Positions 38,281-47,480 are shown, counted from the first letter of the stretch. The stretch is 64,000 bases of DNA from Pseudomonas brassicacearum (GCF_003732225.1 NZ_MOBJ01000002.1:124001-188000); one strand, 5' to 3'. Notes: generated by a model from the sequence alone, not told the origin. Numbers and translations: made by a program.

Positions 38281-39318
38281 GTGATCGGAGATGCGCAGCG
38301 TATCGTCCTGCCGCACCTCGGCTTCCAGCCGTTTGATCCGTGGGCTGTAGAACAGGTAGTCGACGGTGCGATCCGGGCCGTTGAGGCCGGGGTCGTTGGG
38401 GTAATGGGTCAACCACTGGTCCCGATCGACACCGCTGGCCTCGTTGTTGGTCGGGATCATCGGGTATTTGTCCCACAGCACATGCAGTGCGCTGTCGGCG
38501 GAGTAGGGCGTGCGCTGCTCGGGCGCGAGGCGTTGATACTGGCCCAGCGGCAACAGGTTGAAGTCGCCGCCGATCAGCCACGGCGTGCCGCGACCTTCAT
38601 ACGTGTCGAGCACCTTGGCAACGGCCGTCACCTTCGTCTGCTGGGTCTCGTCAGGCTGCACCGCCCGATCGAGGTGAGTATTGAGCACCGCCACTTGCCC
38701 GCCGTCGCGCAGCGGCAGGTAACTTATCAGCAGGGCATTTTTCGGCTGGAACTGGCGGCTGATGAAGTTGACCGGTGCTTCGGGCAGTTGCAGGCGTTCG
38801 GCATGTTCGATCTGGAAGCGGCTCAAGGTCGCCAATTGTCGGCCAACGCTACCGAAAATGTGCACGTCGGGAACGAAGTCGGCCTTCCAGTCGAAGGCGT
38901 GTGTGCTGCAGGGGTAGAGGTCGGCCAGGCGTTCCTGGAGCAGTTTGAGCTGGTTTTGGTAGTCACTGGCCTTGGCGCCGTCATCCAGTTCTTGCAGCAG
39001 GACCAGGTCCGGCTGCTCATCGCGGATCACCCGTGCCACTTCGTCGAGGCTGAAGGCCATGTCTTCCGCGGTCGGGCTTTCGTCGGGGCCTTGGGCCAGG
39101 TCATTCCAGAACACATAGCGTTTGCCCGCCAGGTACTGGACGTTCCAGGTCATCACCTTCAACGCCTGTCCCGGCACCAGCGTCGGCGCGCGGGTGCTGC
39201 AACTGACCGGCAATGTCTCCTTGGCGTCGGGGCGCCAGGTCAGACTGTAGAGAAAGGAAAACAGCAGGCCGATGAGTATCAACAGGCCCAGCAGGGTGTA
39301 GCGCAGTAGACGGGTCAT
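38239..39318 (-). CDS. Membrane-anchored endonuclease/exonuclease/phosphatase-family hydrolase
   Basis: 359 residues. An N-terminal hydrophobic segment (YTLLGLLILIGLLFSFLYSL) anchors or exports it; the rest is an EEP domain with metal and catalytic residues in MTWNVQYLA, VLLQELDDG, NTHLDR, GGDFNLLP, DRTVDYLFYS and SDHLPV. Such domains cut phosphodiester bonds in nucleic acids, inositol phosphates or sphingomyelin; the substrate is unknown. Its last 42 bases also occur at 30043, next to hrpB, so the gene probably once lay directly beside hrpB. Start ATG 39318. Confidence 0.85.
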   Translation of the reverse strand: MTRLLRYTLLGLLILIGLLFSFLYSLTWRPDAKETLPVSCSTRAPTLVPGQALKVMTWNVQYLAGKRYVFWNDLAQGPDESPTAEDMAFSLDEVARVIRDEQPDLVLLQELDDGAKASDYQNQLKLLQERLADLYPCSTHAFDWKADFVPDVHIFGSVGRQLATLSRFQIEHAERLQLPEAPVNFISRQFQPKNALLISYLPLRDGGQVAVLNTHLDRAVQPDETQQTKVTAVAKVLDTYEGRGTPWLIGGDFNLLPLGQYQRLAPEQRTPYSADSALHVLWDKYPMIPTNNEASGVDRDQWLTHYPNDPGLNGPDRTVDYLFYSPRIKRLEAEVRQDDTLRISDHLPVIARFLLPAAP

Positions 39319-39391
39319 GGCTCGGCTTATGGCGTTACAAAGTTGAGCCCGAGCATAACCGAGGTGGGCCCGGACCCCAAGGGTAGAGCTG

Positions 39392-40066
39392 TCAGGCGCT
39401 TCCTTCAGATTTATCAGGTGCGTCGCTGATCAACATGAACAGGCGAAACAGCACCACACTGGTGAACAGTTGCAGAAAGCTATGGGTGCTTTCGATGATC
39501 AGCAAAATTGCCGGATTCTGCGGCTCCGGGTAGATGGCCATGCTCGCGCCCTTGAGCACCCATAACGGGCCCATCACGCAGAGAATGCACAGCAGGATGC
39601 GCAGGAAATTGCCACGGGCCAGGCGCATGCTTTCCCTGATGGCTTCCAGTGGTTGCATGTTGCGCAGCACCAGCAGGTATTCAGCAAAGGCGAGCATCAC
39701 CATCAGCCATATGCCCGGCAGGAAATACAGCGACAAACCCACCAGAATCAGCAGGGTATTGACCGCCGTCAGCAGTGCGAAGCGCGGCCACAGGCTGAGC
39801 GAAGCCGAGAGCAGGTCCAGGGTGCGCGGCGATTCGCCACGGCTGCGGGCATCGAGAAACAGGATCAGCGCGGCGGTGTACAAGGGGTAGACCAGTAGCC
39901 CGATGATCACGCTATAGCCGGGAAACGCCTCCGGCCCCTGGGAGTGGTCGACCAGTTGCTGAAGCAACGCTTCGAGCACGACCAATGGCAGACACAGCGG
40001 CACGATTCGGCCCAGGTTGCGCTGGAAGAAATACAGGGAGTCGCGGAGTACGTCTAACGGATTCAT
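39392..40066 (-). CDS. YciC family inner-membrane protein (UPF0259)
   Basis: 224 residues with five or six membrane spans (for example LCLPLVVLEALLQQL, YSVIIGLLVYPLYTAALILFL, LLTAVNTLLILVGLSLYFLPGIWLMVML, ILLCILCVMGPLWVL). The family start, MNPLDVLRDSLYFFQRNLGRI, and the cytosolic LEAIRESMRLARGNF are typical of YciC. Function unknown. Start ATG 40066. Divergent from the DUF2076 gene. No operon partner. Confidence 0.88.
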   Translation of the reverse strand: MNPLDVLRDSLYFFQRNLGRIVPLCLPLVVLEALLQQLVDHSQGPEAFPGYSVIIGLLVYPLYTAALILFLDARSRGESPRTLDLLSASLSLWPRFALLTAVNTLLILVGLSLYFLPGIWLMVMLAFAEYLLVLRNMQPLEAIRESMRLARGNFLRILLCILCVMGPLWVLKGASMAIYPEPQNPAILLIIESTHSFLQLFTSVVLFRLFMLISDAPDKSEGSA

Positions 40067-40243
40067 CGGTCGCTATCGCAGGTTACGAGATATGTCGACA
40101 CTGTAACCGATGCAACCGGCAGTCGAGCAAACGTAAACGTTCGGTAAAGGCTATTGAAACAATCGGTAACAGCCCCATAACTAGTGGGCACCTTCTCCAT
40201 AAGGGAAAAGGGCGATGATTTTCCGGCAATCTATGAGGTCGCC

Positions 40244-41011
40244 ATGAACAGCGAAGAACAAACCCTGATCGATGGACTGTTTTCCCGGCTGCAACAGGCC
40301 GAGACGGATTCAGCCCCGCGCGATGCCTTGGCCGAAGCGCGGATCAAGGAACATTTGAGCCGCCAGCCTGCGGCGGGCTATTTCATGACTCAGGCGATTC
40401 TGGTGCAAGAGGCGGCGATCAAGAGCCTCGACGAGCAAAACAAACAGCTCACCCAGCAAATCCAGCAACTGCAAGCCGAACTGCAACAAGCCCAGGCCGC
40501 CGCACCGGCGCCGAGCAACAGCGGCGGTGGTTTCCTGTCGAGCATCTTCGGTGGCTCCCGTGATCCGCAGCCCGCACCGACCCAAAGCGCTCCAGCGTCG
40601 AGTGGCGGCTGGCGTGAACCGGCGCGACCTTCTGCGCCACCGCCACAAAATTATGCTGCCCCGCAACAGAGCTTTGGTGCCCCGCAACAGAATTACGCCG
40701 CCCCACAGCAACAGGCTCCGGCAGCCGGCAGCAGTTTCCTCGGTGGCGCCTTGAAAACCGCAGCCGGCGTGGCCGGTGGCGTGATGCTGGCAGAGGGCAT
40801 CAGCAGCTTGTTCCACAGCAACCAGCAGCCGCAGCAAATTGTTGAAGTCATCAAGGAAGAACCGGCCCAAGTGAATGACCGCGGCAATGACGACCAGCGT
40901 CTGGCCAACAACGATTCCTGGAGCAACAACGATCAGGGCGGGTTTGCAGACGCCGACGACAGCGATGACGGCTCATCGTTGTTTGGCGATGACGACGATT
41001 CCTTCGTCTGA
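40244..41011 (+). CDS. DUF2076 domain protein
   Basis: 255 residues. The family core is the N-terminal MNSEEQTLIDGLFSRLQQAE... and IKEHLSRQPAAGYFMTQAILVQEAAI, followed by a short coiled coil (LDEQNKQLTQQIQQLQAELQQAQ). Then a Pro/Gln/Ala-rich linker with repeated PQQNYAAPQQ units, a hydrophobic glycine-rich patch (FLGGALKTAAGVAGGVMLAEGISSLF, possible membrane-interacting helix) and an acidic Asp-rich tail. Often called a periplasmic ligand-binding sensor, but I see no signal peptide. Start at ATG 40244 with GAGG upstream; the frame begins earlier without support. Confidence 0.83.
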   Translation: MNSEEQTLIDGLFSRLQQAETDSAPRDALAEARIKEHLSRQPAAGYFMTQAILVQEAAIKSLDEQNKQLTQQIQQLQAELQQAQAAAPAPSNSGGGFLSSIFGGSRDPQPAPTQSAPASSGGWREPARPSAPPPQNYAAPQQSFGAPQQNYAAPQQQAPAAGSSFLGGALKTAAGVAGGVMLAEGISSLFHSNQQPQQIVEVIKEEPAQVNDRGNDDQRLANNDSWSNNDQGGFADADDSDDGSSLFGDDDDSFV

Positions 41012-41021
41012 TATGCCATTC

Positions 41022-41047
41022 GTCCGGGGCCTTGTTGCGCCCCGGAC
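41022..41047 (+). terminator. Hairpin after the DUF2076 gene
   Basis: GTCCGGGGC pairs perfectly with GCCCCGGAC over an 8-base loop, 11 bases after the stop, followed by TGATTATTC, a poor T-tract. Confidence 0.5.
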
Positions 41048-41149
41048 TGATTATTCGCGGAAAAATCCTTCTGACTGGCATACTGGGCGACTTTTCGGAC
41101 CTTGGGTCTGATCAATCGCCTGCGCTTGTGCGCGCCATGAGGATTTGCG

Positions 41150-41629
41150 GTGAAGAAGATCGCGGTGTTCGCCGATGTCCAAAACCTCTATTACACCGTG
41201 CGCCAGGCCTACGGTTGTCACTTCAACTACGCCGCCCTGTGGGCTGACATCAGCCAGCGCGGGCAGATCGTCGAGGCCTATGCCTACGCCATCGATCGCG
41301 GCGACAGCAAGCAGCAGCAATTCCAGCAGATCCTGCGCAACCTCGGTTTCATCGTGAAGCTCAAACCCTACATCCAGCGCAGTGACGGCTCGGCCAAGGG
41401 CGACTGGGACGTGGGCATCACCCTCGACATCATGGACGCCGCCGATCACGTCGACGAAGTGGTGCTGGCCTCGGGTGACGGTGATTTCGACATGTTGCTG
41501 GAGCGGATCATCGCCAAGCACGGGGTTGAAGCGGTTGCCTATGGCGTGCCGGGGCTCACCGCCAATTCGCTGATTCGCGCGGCTACGCGCTACGTGCCGA
41601 TCGAAGGCGCATTGCTGCTTAAAAACTGA
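41150..41629 (+). CDS. NYN/LabA-like domain protein (DUF88)
   Basis: 159 residues, a PIN-like NYN domain, a predicted RNase fold. Conserved acidic residues: VFADVQNLY (first Asp), GDWDVGITLDIMD and VVLASGDGDFDMLLERI. The C-terminus AYGVPGLTANSLIRAATRYVPIE is typical. Start is GTG 41150, the only start before the conserved KKIAVFADVQN, with GAGG 8 bases upstream. A 3'-5' exonuclease gene follows 22 bases later, so the two may form a small RNA/DNA-processing operon. Confidence 0.87.
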   Translation: MKKIAVFADVQNLYYTVRQAYGCHFNYAALWADISQRGQIVEAYAYAIDRGDSKQQQFQQILRNLGFIVKLKPYIQRSDGSAKGDWDVGITLDIMDAADHVDEVVLASGDGDFDMLLERIIAKHGVEAVAYGVPGLTANSLIRAATRYVPIEGALLLKN

Positions 41630-41651
41630 TTATTGAACGCAAGGAACAGGT

Positions 41652-42263
41652 TTGGAACGCATAGCCGTCATCGACTTTGAAACCACCGGGATCTCCCCGA
41701 GCAGCAGCTGCCGGGCCACGGAAATCGCCGTGGTGATTCTTGAACAGGGACGCATCGTCGAGCGTTACCAAAGCCTGATGAATGCGGGTGTACGAGTGCC
41801 GGCCTTCATCGAACAGCTGACCGGGATCAGCAACGCCATGCTGCGCACCGCGCCTTCGGCCGAGCAGGTGATGAACGAGGTCAACGAATTTGTCGGCATC
41901 ACCCCACTGCTGGCCCACAACGCCGCCTTCGACCAGAAGTTCTGGGACTTTGAGCTTGGGCGGATCAAACGCACTCGCTTGCAGAACTTTGCCTGCTCGC
42001 TGTTACTCGCCCGCCGCCTGATGCCGGCTGCGCCGAACCATAAACTCGGCACCCTCACCACCTTCGCCCAATTGCCCCACACAGGCACTGCTCACCGGGC
42101 CATGGCCGATGCGGAAATGGCTGCCAACCTCACCGCGCATCTGGCGCAGGAACTGCGGCGCAAACACGGCTTGCGCGAGTTGTCGCATGACTTGCTGTGC
42201 AGTTTGCAGAAAGTGCCGGCGGCGAAGATCAATGAACACCTCAAGCGCCATCGCGGATTCTGA
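41652..42263 (+). CDS. DnaQ-like 3'-5' exonuclease
   Basis: 203 residues, DEDD-family exonuclease. Exo I: AVIDFETTGISP (Asp, Glu). Exo II: LLAHNAAFDQKFW. Exo III: HRAMADAEMAANL, with the His and Asp of the DEDDh type. Related to the proofreading subunit, but without the polymerase-binding tail; probably an accessory nuclease. Starts at TTG 41652, since the conserved ERIAVIDFETTG begins right there and AAGGAACAGG lies just upstream; no ATG is available. 22 bases after the NYN gene. Confidence 0.87.
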   Translation: MERIAVIDFETTGISPSSSCRATEIAVVILEQGRIVERYQSLMNAGVRVPAFIEQLTGISNAMLRTAPSAEQVMNEVNEFVGITPLLAHNAAFDQKFWDFELGRIKRTRLQNFACSLLLARRLMPAAPNHKLGTLTTFAQLPHTGTAHRAMADAEMAANLTAHLAQELRRKHGLRELSHDLLCSLQKVPAAKINEHLKRHRGF

Positions 42264-42280
42264 CCGCACTACCACTCCAC

Positions 42281-42384
42281 TGTGGGAGCGAGCTTGCTCG
42301 CGATAGCGGACTGTCAGTCACTTGTGTGGTGAGTGTGCCGGCGTCATCGTCGGATCGCCGCCCGGAGCAAGCTCGCTCCCACAG
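42281..42384. repeat. REPIN 6 (variant right arm)
   Basis: Normal left arm; the right arm has the same interrupted sequence as REPIN 4 (CGTCGGATCGCCGCCCGGAG). Confidence 0.88.
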
Positions 42385-42448
42385 TGGCGCTCTTGATGCT
42401 CCCCTCGGCATGCGTTTCTCGATAGCGTTGGAGAGCACACGATGTGAA

Positions 42449-42506
42449 GCGTCACCAGGTGACGCAATGGTGCTTTGAAAAGTGTACTGGCCTTATAAAC
42501 CGGTTT
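42449..42506. promoter_or_regulatory. Two palindromes upstream of yedA (possible operators)
   Basis: In the 311-base gap before yedA, after REPIN 6, there is GCGTCACC-A-GGTGACGC (42449-42465, perfect) and AAACCGGTTT (42497-42506), the latter beside TTATAAA, a possible -10 region. The shapes suit dimeric repressors of the TetR/MarR type, but no regulator gene is adjacent. Confidence 0.4.
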
Positions 42507-42574
42507 TGTAACTTAAGTTCCGTCCGTCGGCTTTCTAAAATAACGCTCTTCTTGTCCTGCCTTCGAGCGTCCCC

Positions 42575-43501
42575 ATGCCTGGTCTACGCCGTTTCCCGTT
42601 ACCGCTGATAGGTGCCTTTTTCGCGCTGTACGTGATCTGGGGGTCGACCTACCTGGTGATTCGCATCGGTGTGCAGTACTGGCCGCCGCTAATGCTTGGC
42701 GGCATTCGTTTTATTGTCGGCGGTACGCTGATGTACGCCTTCCTGCGCTGGCGCGGTGTGCCAGCGCCGACCTGGCCGCAGTGGAAGGCGGCGGGGATAA
42801 TCGGGATTTTGCTGCTCAGTTTTGGCAACGGCGCGGTCAGCATGGCCGAGCACACGGGCGTGGCCTCTGGCGTTGCGGCATTGGCGGTGGCGACGGTGCC
42901 GTTGTTTACCTTGCTCTGCGGGTATTTCTGGGGCGCGCGTAATACCCGTCTGGAATGGGCGGGGATTGTGCTGGGGCTGATCGGTATCGCCATGCTCAAT
43001 CTGGGCTCCAATCTGCAATCGAGCCCTTTGGGGGCTGTACTGCTGATTGGTGCGGCGGCAGCCTGGGCCTTTGGTTCGGTTTGGAGCAAACATTTGCCAT
43101 TGCCTCAGGGCGCTATGTCCAGCGCGGCGCAAATGCTTGTCGGCGGCGTGGTGTTGTTGATCGGCAGCGCGCTGACTGGCGAACAGCTGCAAAGCTTGCC
43201 GCCGCTTGAGGGGTGGGTCGCAATGATGTACCTGGTGGTGTTCGGCTCGATCGTCGCCTTCAACGCCTATATGTACCTGCTGAAAAACGTCCGCCCGGCG
43301 GCGGCCACCAGTTATGCCTACGTCAACCCGGCAGTGGCGGTATTGTTGGGGATCGTTTTTGCCGGTGAAAGCATCGGTATCGAAGAGGCTTTGGCGATGG
43401 CGGTGATCATCAGTGCCGTGCTGTTGATCAGTCTGCCGCAGTGGCGACGTGCTCCTGAGCGGCCTGCCGTCCTGGTGCCGACAGAATCCCGAGTGAATTA
43501 G
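42575..43501 (+). CDS. yedA: YedA-like drug/metabolite exporter (EamA family)
   Basis: 308 residues, ten membrane spans in two EamA repeats. Very close to E. coli YedA along the length: GAFFALYVIWGSTYLVIRIG, WPPLMLGGIRF, GNGAVSMAEHTGVASG, LFTLLCGYFWG, GSIVAFNAYMYLLKNVRPA and TSYAYVNPAVAVLLG all align. Exports amino acids or metabolites in relatives; substrate unknown here. Start ATG 42575. The upstream region has two palindromes. Followed by rhlE 52 bases later on the same strand. Confidence 0.9.
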   Translation: MPGLRRFPLPLIGAFFALYVIWGSTYLVIRIGVQYWPPLMLGGIRFIVGGTLMYAFLRWRGVPAPTWPQWKAAGIIGILLLSFGNGAVSMAEHTGVASGVAALAVATVPLFTLLCGYFWGARNTRLEWAGIVLGLIGIAMLNLGSNLQSSPLGAVLLIGAAAAWAFGSVWSKHLPLPQGAMSSAAQMLVGGVVLLIGSALTGEQLQSLPPLEGWVAMMYLVVFGSIVAFNAYMYLLKNVRPAAATSYAYVNPAVAVLLGIVFAGESIGIEEALAMAVIISAVLLISLPQWRRAPERPAVLVPTESRVN

Positions 43502-43553
43502 GGTAAACTGCGCGCCATTGCACACTCGCGCTGATTTTTCCTACGGTATCCCC

Positions 43554-44888
43554 ATGACTTTCGCCACTCTTGGCCTGATCGAACCCTTGCTGCGCGCCCT
43601 TGAGACGCTCGGTTACCAGACCCCGACCCCGGTGCAGACGCAAGCTATTCCGGCGGTATTGGCCGGTCGCGACCTGATGGCTGCGGCCCAGACCGGCACC
43701 GGCAAGACCGCCGGTTTCGCTGTGCCGCTGTTGCAGTTGCTGGCCATGGAAGGGCCGAAAGTCACCAGTAACTCGGTACGTGCGCTGATTCTGGTGCCAA
43801 CCCGCGAGCTGGCCGAACAGGTGCATGAAAGCGTGCGTCAGTACGCTGAAAACCTGCCGCTAAGCACCTACGCGGTGTACGGCGGCGTCAGCATCAACCC
43901 GCAAATGATGAAGCTGCGCAAAGGCGTCGATCTGCTGGTGGCCACGCCTGGCCGTCTGCTGGATCTATTCCGCCAGAACGCGCTGAAGTTCAACCAGTTG
44001 CAAACCCTGGTGCTGGACGAAGCCGACCGCATGCTCGATCTGGGCTTCTCCGAAGAGCTGGCGAACATTTACAAGGCACTGCCGAAAAAGCGTCAGACGC
44101 TGCTGTTCTCCGCAACCTTCTCCGATGCGATTCGCGAGTTGGCCGGGAAAATGCTCAATGATCCGCTGAGCATCGAAGTCAGCCCGCGTAACGTTGCCGC
44201 CAACACCGTCAAGCAGTGGGTGGTCACGGTCGACAAGAAGCGCAAGGCCGAGCTGTTCATTCACTTGCTGCGCAAAAATCGCTGGAAACAGGTGCTGGTG
44301 TTCGCCAAGACCCGCAACGGCGTTGATCAACTGGTGGAAAAACTCCAGGGCCTGAGCGTGAATGCCGACGGCATCCACGGCGACAAACCACAAGCCACGC
44401 GCCAGCGCGCACTGGACCGTTTCAAGGCCAGCGAAGTGCAGATTCTGGTCGCCACCGATGTTGCCGCCCGTGGTCTGGATATCGAAGACTTGCCGTTGGT
44501 GGTGAACTTCGACCTGCCGATCGTCGCCGAGGATTACATCCACCGTATCGGTCGTACCGGCCGTGCGGGCGCGACCGGTGAGGCAATTTCATTGGTGTGT
44601 GCCGATGAGGTGAATCAGCTGTCGGCCATCGAGATGCTGACGCGTCAGACCTTGACCCGTCACATGGAGCAGGACTTCGAACCGGAACACCGCGTGCCGG
44701 ACACCGATGCCAGCGGCCAAGTGGTCAAGAAACCGAAAAAGCCGAAGAAGCCAAAAGTCTCCGGTGGCGGCAAACGCAATCTGGGCAAGTGGGTGGAAAG
44801 CGGTGATGCTTCGGCGCCGGAGCCTTCGATCAAGCCTGTGCGAAAAGTACCGGTGTTCAATACCGGGCCGCGTAAGCGTAAGCCTTGA
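43554..44888 (+). CDS. rhlE: DEAD-box RNA helicase, RhlE type
   Basis: 444 residues. Motifs: Q-motif FATLGLIEPLLRALETLGYQTPTPVQ, I AQTGTGKTAGF, Ia PTRELAEQ, Ib TPGRLLDL, II VLDEADRML, III FSATFS, IV VLVFAKTR, V ATDVAARGLDIEDLP, VI YIHRIGRTGRAG. The C-terminal 65 residues are basic and unstructured (KKPKKPKKPKVSGGGKR, PRKRKP), likely RNA-binding. RhlE acts in ribosome assembly and mRNA turnover. Start at ATG 43554 (MTFATLGL); the frame extends 12 codons upstream without support. Confidence 0.92.
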   Translation: MTFATLGLIEPLLRALETLGYQTPTPVQTQAIPAVLAGRDLMAAAQTGTGKTAGFAVPLLQLLAMEGPKVTSNSVRALILVPTRELAEQVHESVRQYAENLPLSTYAVYGGVSINPQMMKLRKGVDLLVATPGRLLDLFRQNALKFNQLQTLVLDEADRMLDLGFSEELANIYKALPKKRQTLLFSATFSDAIRELAGKMLNDPLSIEVSPRNVAANTVKQWVVTVDKKRKAELFIHLLRKNRWKQVLVFAKTRNGVDQLVEKLQGLSVNADGIHGDKPQATRQRALDRFKASEVQILVATDVAARGLDIEDLPLVVNFDLPIVAEDYIHRIGRTGRAGATGEAISLVCADEVNQLSAIEMLTRQTLTRHMEQDFEPEHRVPDTDASGQVVKKPKKPKKPKVSGGGKRNLGKWVESGDASAPEPSIKPVRKVPVFNTGPRKRKP

Positions 44889-44913
44889 TTAGACGCTGCG
44901 CCTGTTAGACCGC

Positions 44914-45019
44914 TTTCGCGAGCAATCGAGCGTCGACCGGCTGCTCCCACATTTGATCTGAGTTGTACGCAAAATTTGCGTCAAATGAAAATCCAGTGTG
45001 GGAGCGAGCTTGCTCGCGA
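44914..45019. repeat. REPIN 7 (left arm degenerate)
   Basis: The right arm is a perfect REP core; the left arm reads TCGCGAGCAATCGAGC...GGCTGCTCCCAC, with about nine bases inserted or changed. An inner pair GACGCAAATTTT/complement-like (ACGCAAAATTTGCGT, 44967-44981) forms a 15-bp palindrome. Confidence 0.75.
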
Positions 45020-45042
45020 AGGGCGCGACCCGGTCTTCAGGC

Positions 45043-46278
45043 CTAGCGCTGCAGCCACTCCGCCACCCCCAACCCCGCCGCTCGCCCACTGGCAAAACAC
45101 GCGGTCAGCAGATAGCCACCCGTTGGCGCTTCCCAGTCGAGCATTTCGCCTGCGCAGAACACGCCAGGCAATTGCTTGAGCATCAGGTTTTCATTCATCG
45201 CTTCGAACGTCACGCCACCGGCGCTGCTGATGGCTTCGTCCAATGGGCGGGTGTTGACCAGCGTCAGGGGCAAGGCCTTGATCGCGTTGGCCAGCAAAAG
45301 CGGGTCAGTGAAGCATTCGGCGGGTGTCAGTTCGCGCAGCAATGCAGCCTTGACGCCGTCGAGGCCGAGTTGGCTGTGCAGGTGTTTGGCCATGGAGCGT
45401 GAACCACGGGGTTTGCTCAGCGCTGTCTGGATTTTATCCACAGGCCTGCCGGGCAGCAGGTCGAGGTGAATGGTTGCCGAGCCGGTCTGATTGATGGCCT
45501 CACGGATCGGCGCCGACAACGCGTAAATCAAACTGCCTTCGATGCCTGTGGCAGTGATCACGCATTCACCGAGTCGCGGCACATCGTCGTTCAAACCGAT
45601 GGCGATATTTTTCAGCGGGGCCCCGGCGAATTTTCTGACCATCAGCTCGCTCCAGGCCTTCACCTCGAAACCACAATTGCTCGGTTGCAGCGGCGCCAGG
45701 GCAACCTCTCGTTGCGCAAGCGGCAGCATCCAGGCGCCATCCGAGCCCAAACGCGACCAGCTGCCGCCACCCAGCGCCAATAACAGTGCATCGGCGCTGA
45801 TCGCCTTTTCACCGTCAGGGCTATCGATACGCAGGCGGCCATCAGCGTTCCAGCCCAGCCAACGGTGGCGGGTGTGGATAACTACGCCGGCATCGCGCAG
45901 GCGTTTGAGCCAGGCGCGGAGCAAGGGGGCGGCCTTCATGTCGGTAGGGAATACACGGCCAGAGCTGCCGACGAAGGTTTCGATGCCCAATCCATGAATC
46001 CACTGGCACAAGGCTTCGGCACCGAATTCGCGTAGCAACGGGGCGATCTGTGGGGCGCGCTCGGCATAACGTGCCAGAAACGTCGGGTAGGCTTCGGAGT
46101 GGGTAATGTTCATGCCGCCGACGCCGGCCAGCAGGAATTTTCGCCCCACCGAGGGCATGCCGTCGTACAGATCGACCTTGACCCCGGCCTGGCTCAGCAC
46201 CTCGGCGGCCATCAGGCCGGCGGGGCCGCCGCCGATGATGGCGACGTGGTGAGGGCGGTTGGCGGAGGGCTGGGTCAT
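45043..46278 (-). CDS. TIGR03862-type flavoprotein (HI0933/BaiN family)
   Basis: 411 residues. N-terminal FAD-binding GxGxxG motif (AIIGGGPAGLMAAEVLSQAG), GRKFLLAGVGGMNITHSE typical of the HI0933 family, FVGSSGRVFPTDMKAAPLLRAW, ALGGGSWSRLGSDG, a middle domain with GIEGSLIYALSAPIR, and the FAD-contact end CAGEMLDWEAPTGGYLLTACFASGRAAG. The reaction is unknown. Cytosolic. Start at ATG 46278 (MTQPSANRPHHVAIIGGG); the frame begins 12 codons earlier. Convergent with rhlE, with REPIN 7 between. Confidence 0.88.
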   Translation of the reverse strand: MTQPSANRPHHVAIIGGGPAGLMAAEVLSQAGVKVDLYDGMPSVGRKFLLAGVGGMNITHSEAYPTFLARYAERAPQIAPLLREFGAEALCQWIHGLGIETFVGSSGRVFPTDMKAAPLLRAWLKRLRDAGVVIHTRHRWLGWNADGRLRIDSPDGEKAISADALLLALGGGSWSRLGSDGAWMLPLAQREVALAPLQPSNCGFEVKAWSELMVRKFAGAPLKNIAIGLNDDVPRLGECVITATGIEGSLIYALSAPIREAINQTGSATIHLDLLPGRPVDKIQTALSKPRGSRSMAKHLHSQLGLDGVKAALLRELTPAECFTDPLLLANAIKALPLTLVNTRPLDEAISSAGGVTFEAMNENLMLKQLPGVFCAGEMLDWEAPTGGYLLTACFASGRAAGLGVAEWLQR

Positions 46279-46331
46279 GGCGTGAGCTGCGGTTCGGCGG
46301 AATAGGGCGGGCATTCTATCAGCAGCAAACA

Positions 46332-46421
46332 GTGTGGGAGCGAGCTTGCTCGCGATAGCGGTCTGTCAGTTACATCATTGTTGGAGGTGCCGCCGTCATC
46401 GCGAGCAAGCTCGCTCCCACA
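46332..46421. repeat. REPIN 8
   Basis: Inverted REP cores bracket 40 bases upstream of the flavoprotein gene; the 281-base gap to the HDAC-like gene otherwise shows CCACAGGC/GCCTGTGG-like short repeats only. Confidence 0.9.
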
Positions 46422-46559
46422 TTTTATCTGGGTGTATCCAATAACCTGATCAAAAAATAACCATAGCTTTGCAGGCTGTATGCAGCATGGGCTGTAGGTC
46501 CTTTCACTCAGGTTATCCACAGGCCGTTCCACAGGCATTGTGGGTAAAGCATCCACAGC

Positions 46560-47480
46560 TCAGTGACAACCTGATGACTGCCAGACCCGTTGCGCGCTGT
46601 GATGGAGGATGCCATGACGTCGCGCCAGGGCCTGGCGGTCCTTGCTGTAGCCGCCGCCGATCACCCCAACCACCGGAATGTCGCGCCCCAGGCAATGGCG
46701 TAATACGCTTTCATCGCGGGCGGCGACGCCTTCGTCGGTCAGTTTCAGGTAGCCCAGCGCGTCGTCTTTATGCACATCGACACCTGCGTCATACAGCACC
46801 AGATCGGGCTGATAGAGCGGCAGCAGGTAATTCAGCGCGTCATCGACCACTTTCAAGTAGTCCTGATCGCCCATGCCCATGGGCAGCGGGATGTCCCAAT
46901 CGCTTTTGGCCTTGCGTGCGGGAAAGTTCTTTTCGCAGTGCAGGGAAACCGTCACCGCATCCGGGGTATGTTCCAGTATTCGTGCCGTTCCATCGCCTTG
47001 GTGCACGTCGCAGTCGAAGATCAATACCCGACCGACGCGGCCGCTTTCCAGCAAGTAATGGCTGATCACCGCCAGGTCATTGAAGATGCAGAAACCCGCC
47101 GGGTGATCGTAATGAGCGTGATGGGTGCCGCCGGCCAGATGACAGGCCATGCCGTGCTCCAGTGCCTGCTCGGCGGCCAGCAATGAGCCGCCGACCGCGC
47201 GCACCGTGCGTCGGGCCAGCGCTTCGTTCCACGGCAGACCGAGACGCCGTTGGTCTTCGCGGGACAACTCGCCGCTCATGTAACGCTCGATGTACGCAGG
47301 GTCATGGGCGAGGGCGAGAATCTCGTTCGGGCAGATTTCCGGGCGCAGCAAGTGCTGATCAACGGTCAGGCCGCTGTCCACCAGGTGATCACGCAGCAGT
47401 CGGAATTTGTCCATGGGAAAGCGATGTTCCGCCGGGAACTCGGGGCTGTAGTCTTCGTGGTAAATCAGCGGCAGCGACAT
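46560..47480 (-). CDS. Histone-deacetylase-like amidohydrolase
   Basis: 306 residues of the arginase/deacetylase fold (class II HDAC-like). Zinc and catalytic residues: GGTHHAHYDHPAGFCIFNDLA (paired His, then Asn-Asp), FDCDVHQGDGTA (Asp and His zinc ligands), YDAGVDVHKDDALG (second Asp) and GGGYSKD (Tyr for transition-state). It probably removes acetyl groups from small molecules such as acetylpolyamines, or from protein lysines. Start ATG 47480. Stand-alone gene, divergent from the GNAT acetyltransferase gene 77 bases away; such a pairing of deacetylase and acetyltransferase is suggestive but unproven. Confidence 0.9.
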   Translation of the reverse strand: MSLPLIYHEDYSPEFPAEHRFPMDKFRLLRDHLVDSGLTVDQHLLRPEICPNEILALAHDPAYIERYMSGELSREDQRRLGLPWNEALARRTVRAVGGSLLAAEQALEHGMACHLAGGTHHAHYDHPAGFCIFNDLAVISHYLLESGRVGRVLIFDCDVHQGDGTARILEHTPDAVTVSLHCEKNFPARKAKSDWDIPLPMGMGDQDYLKVVDDALNYLLPLYQPDLVLYDAGVDVHKDDALGYLKLTDEGVAARDESVLRHCLGRDIPVVGVIGGGYSKDRQALARRHGILHHSAQRVWQSSGCH

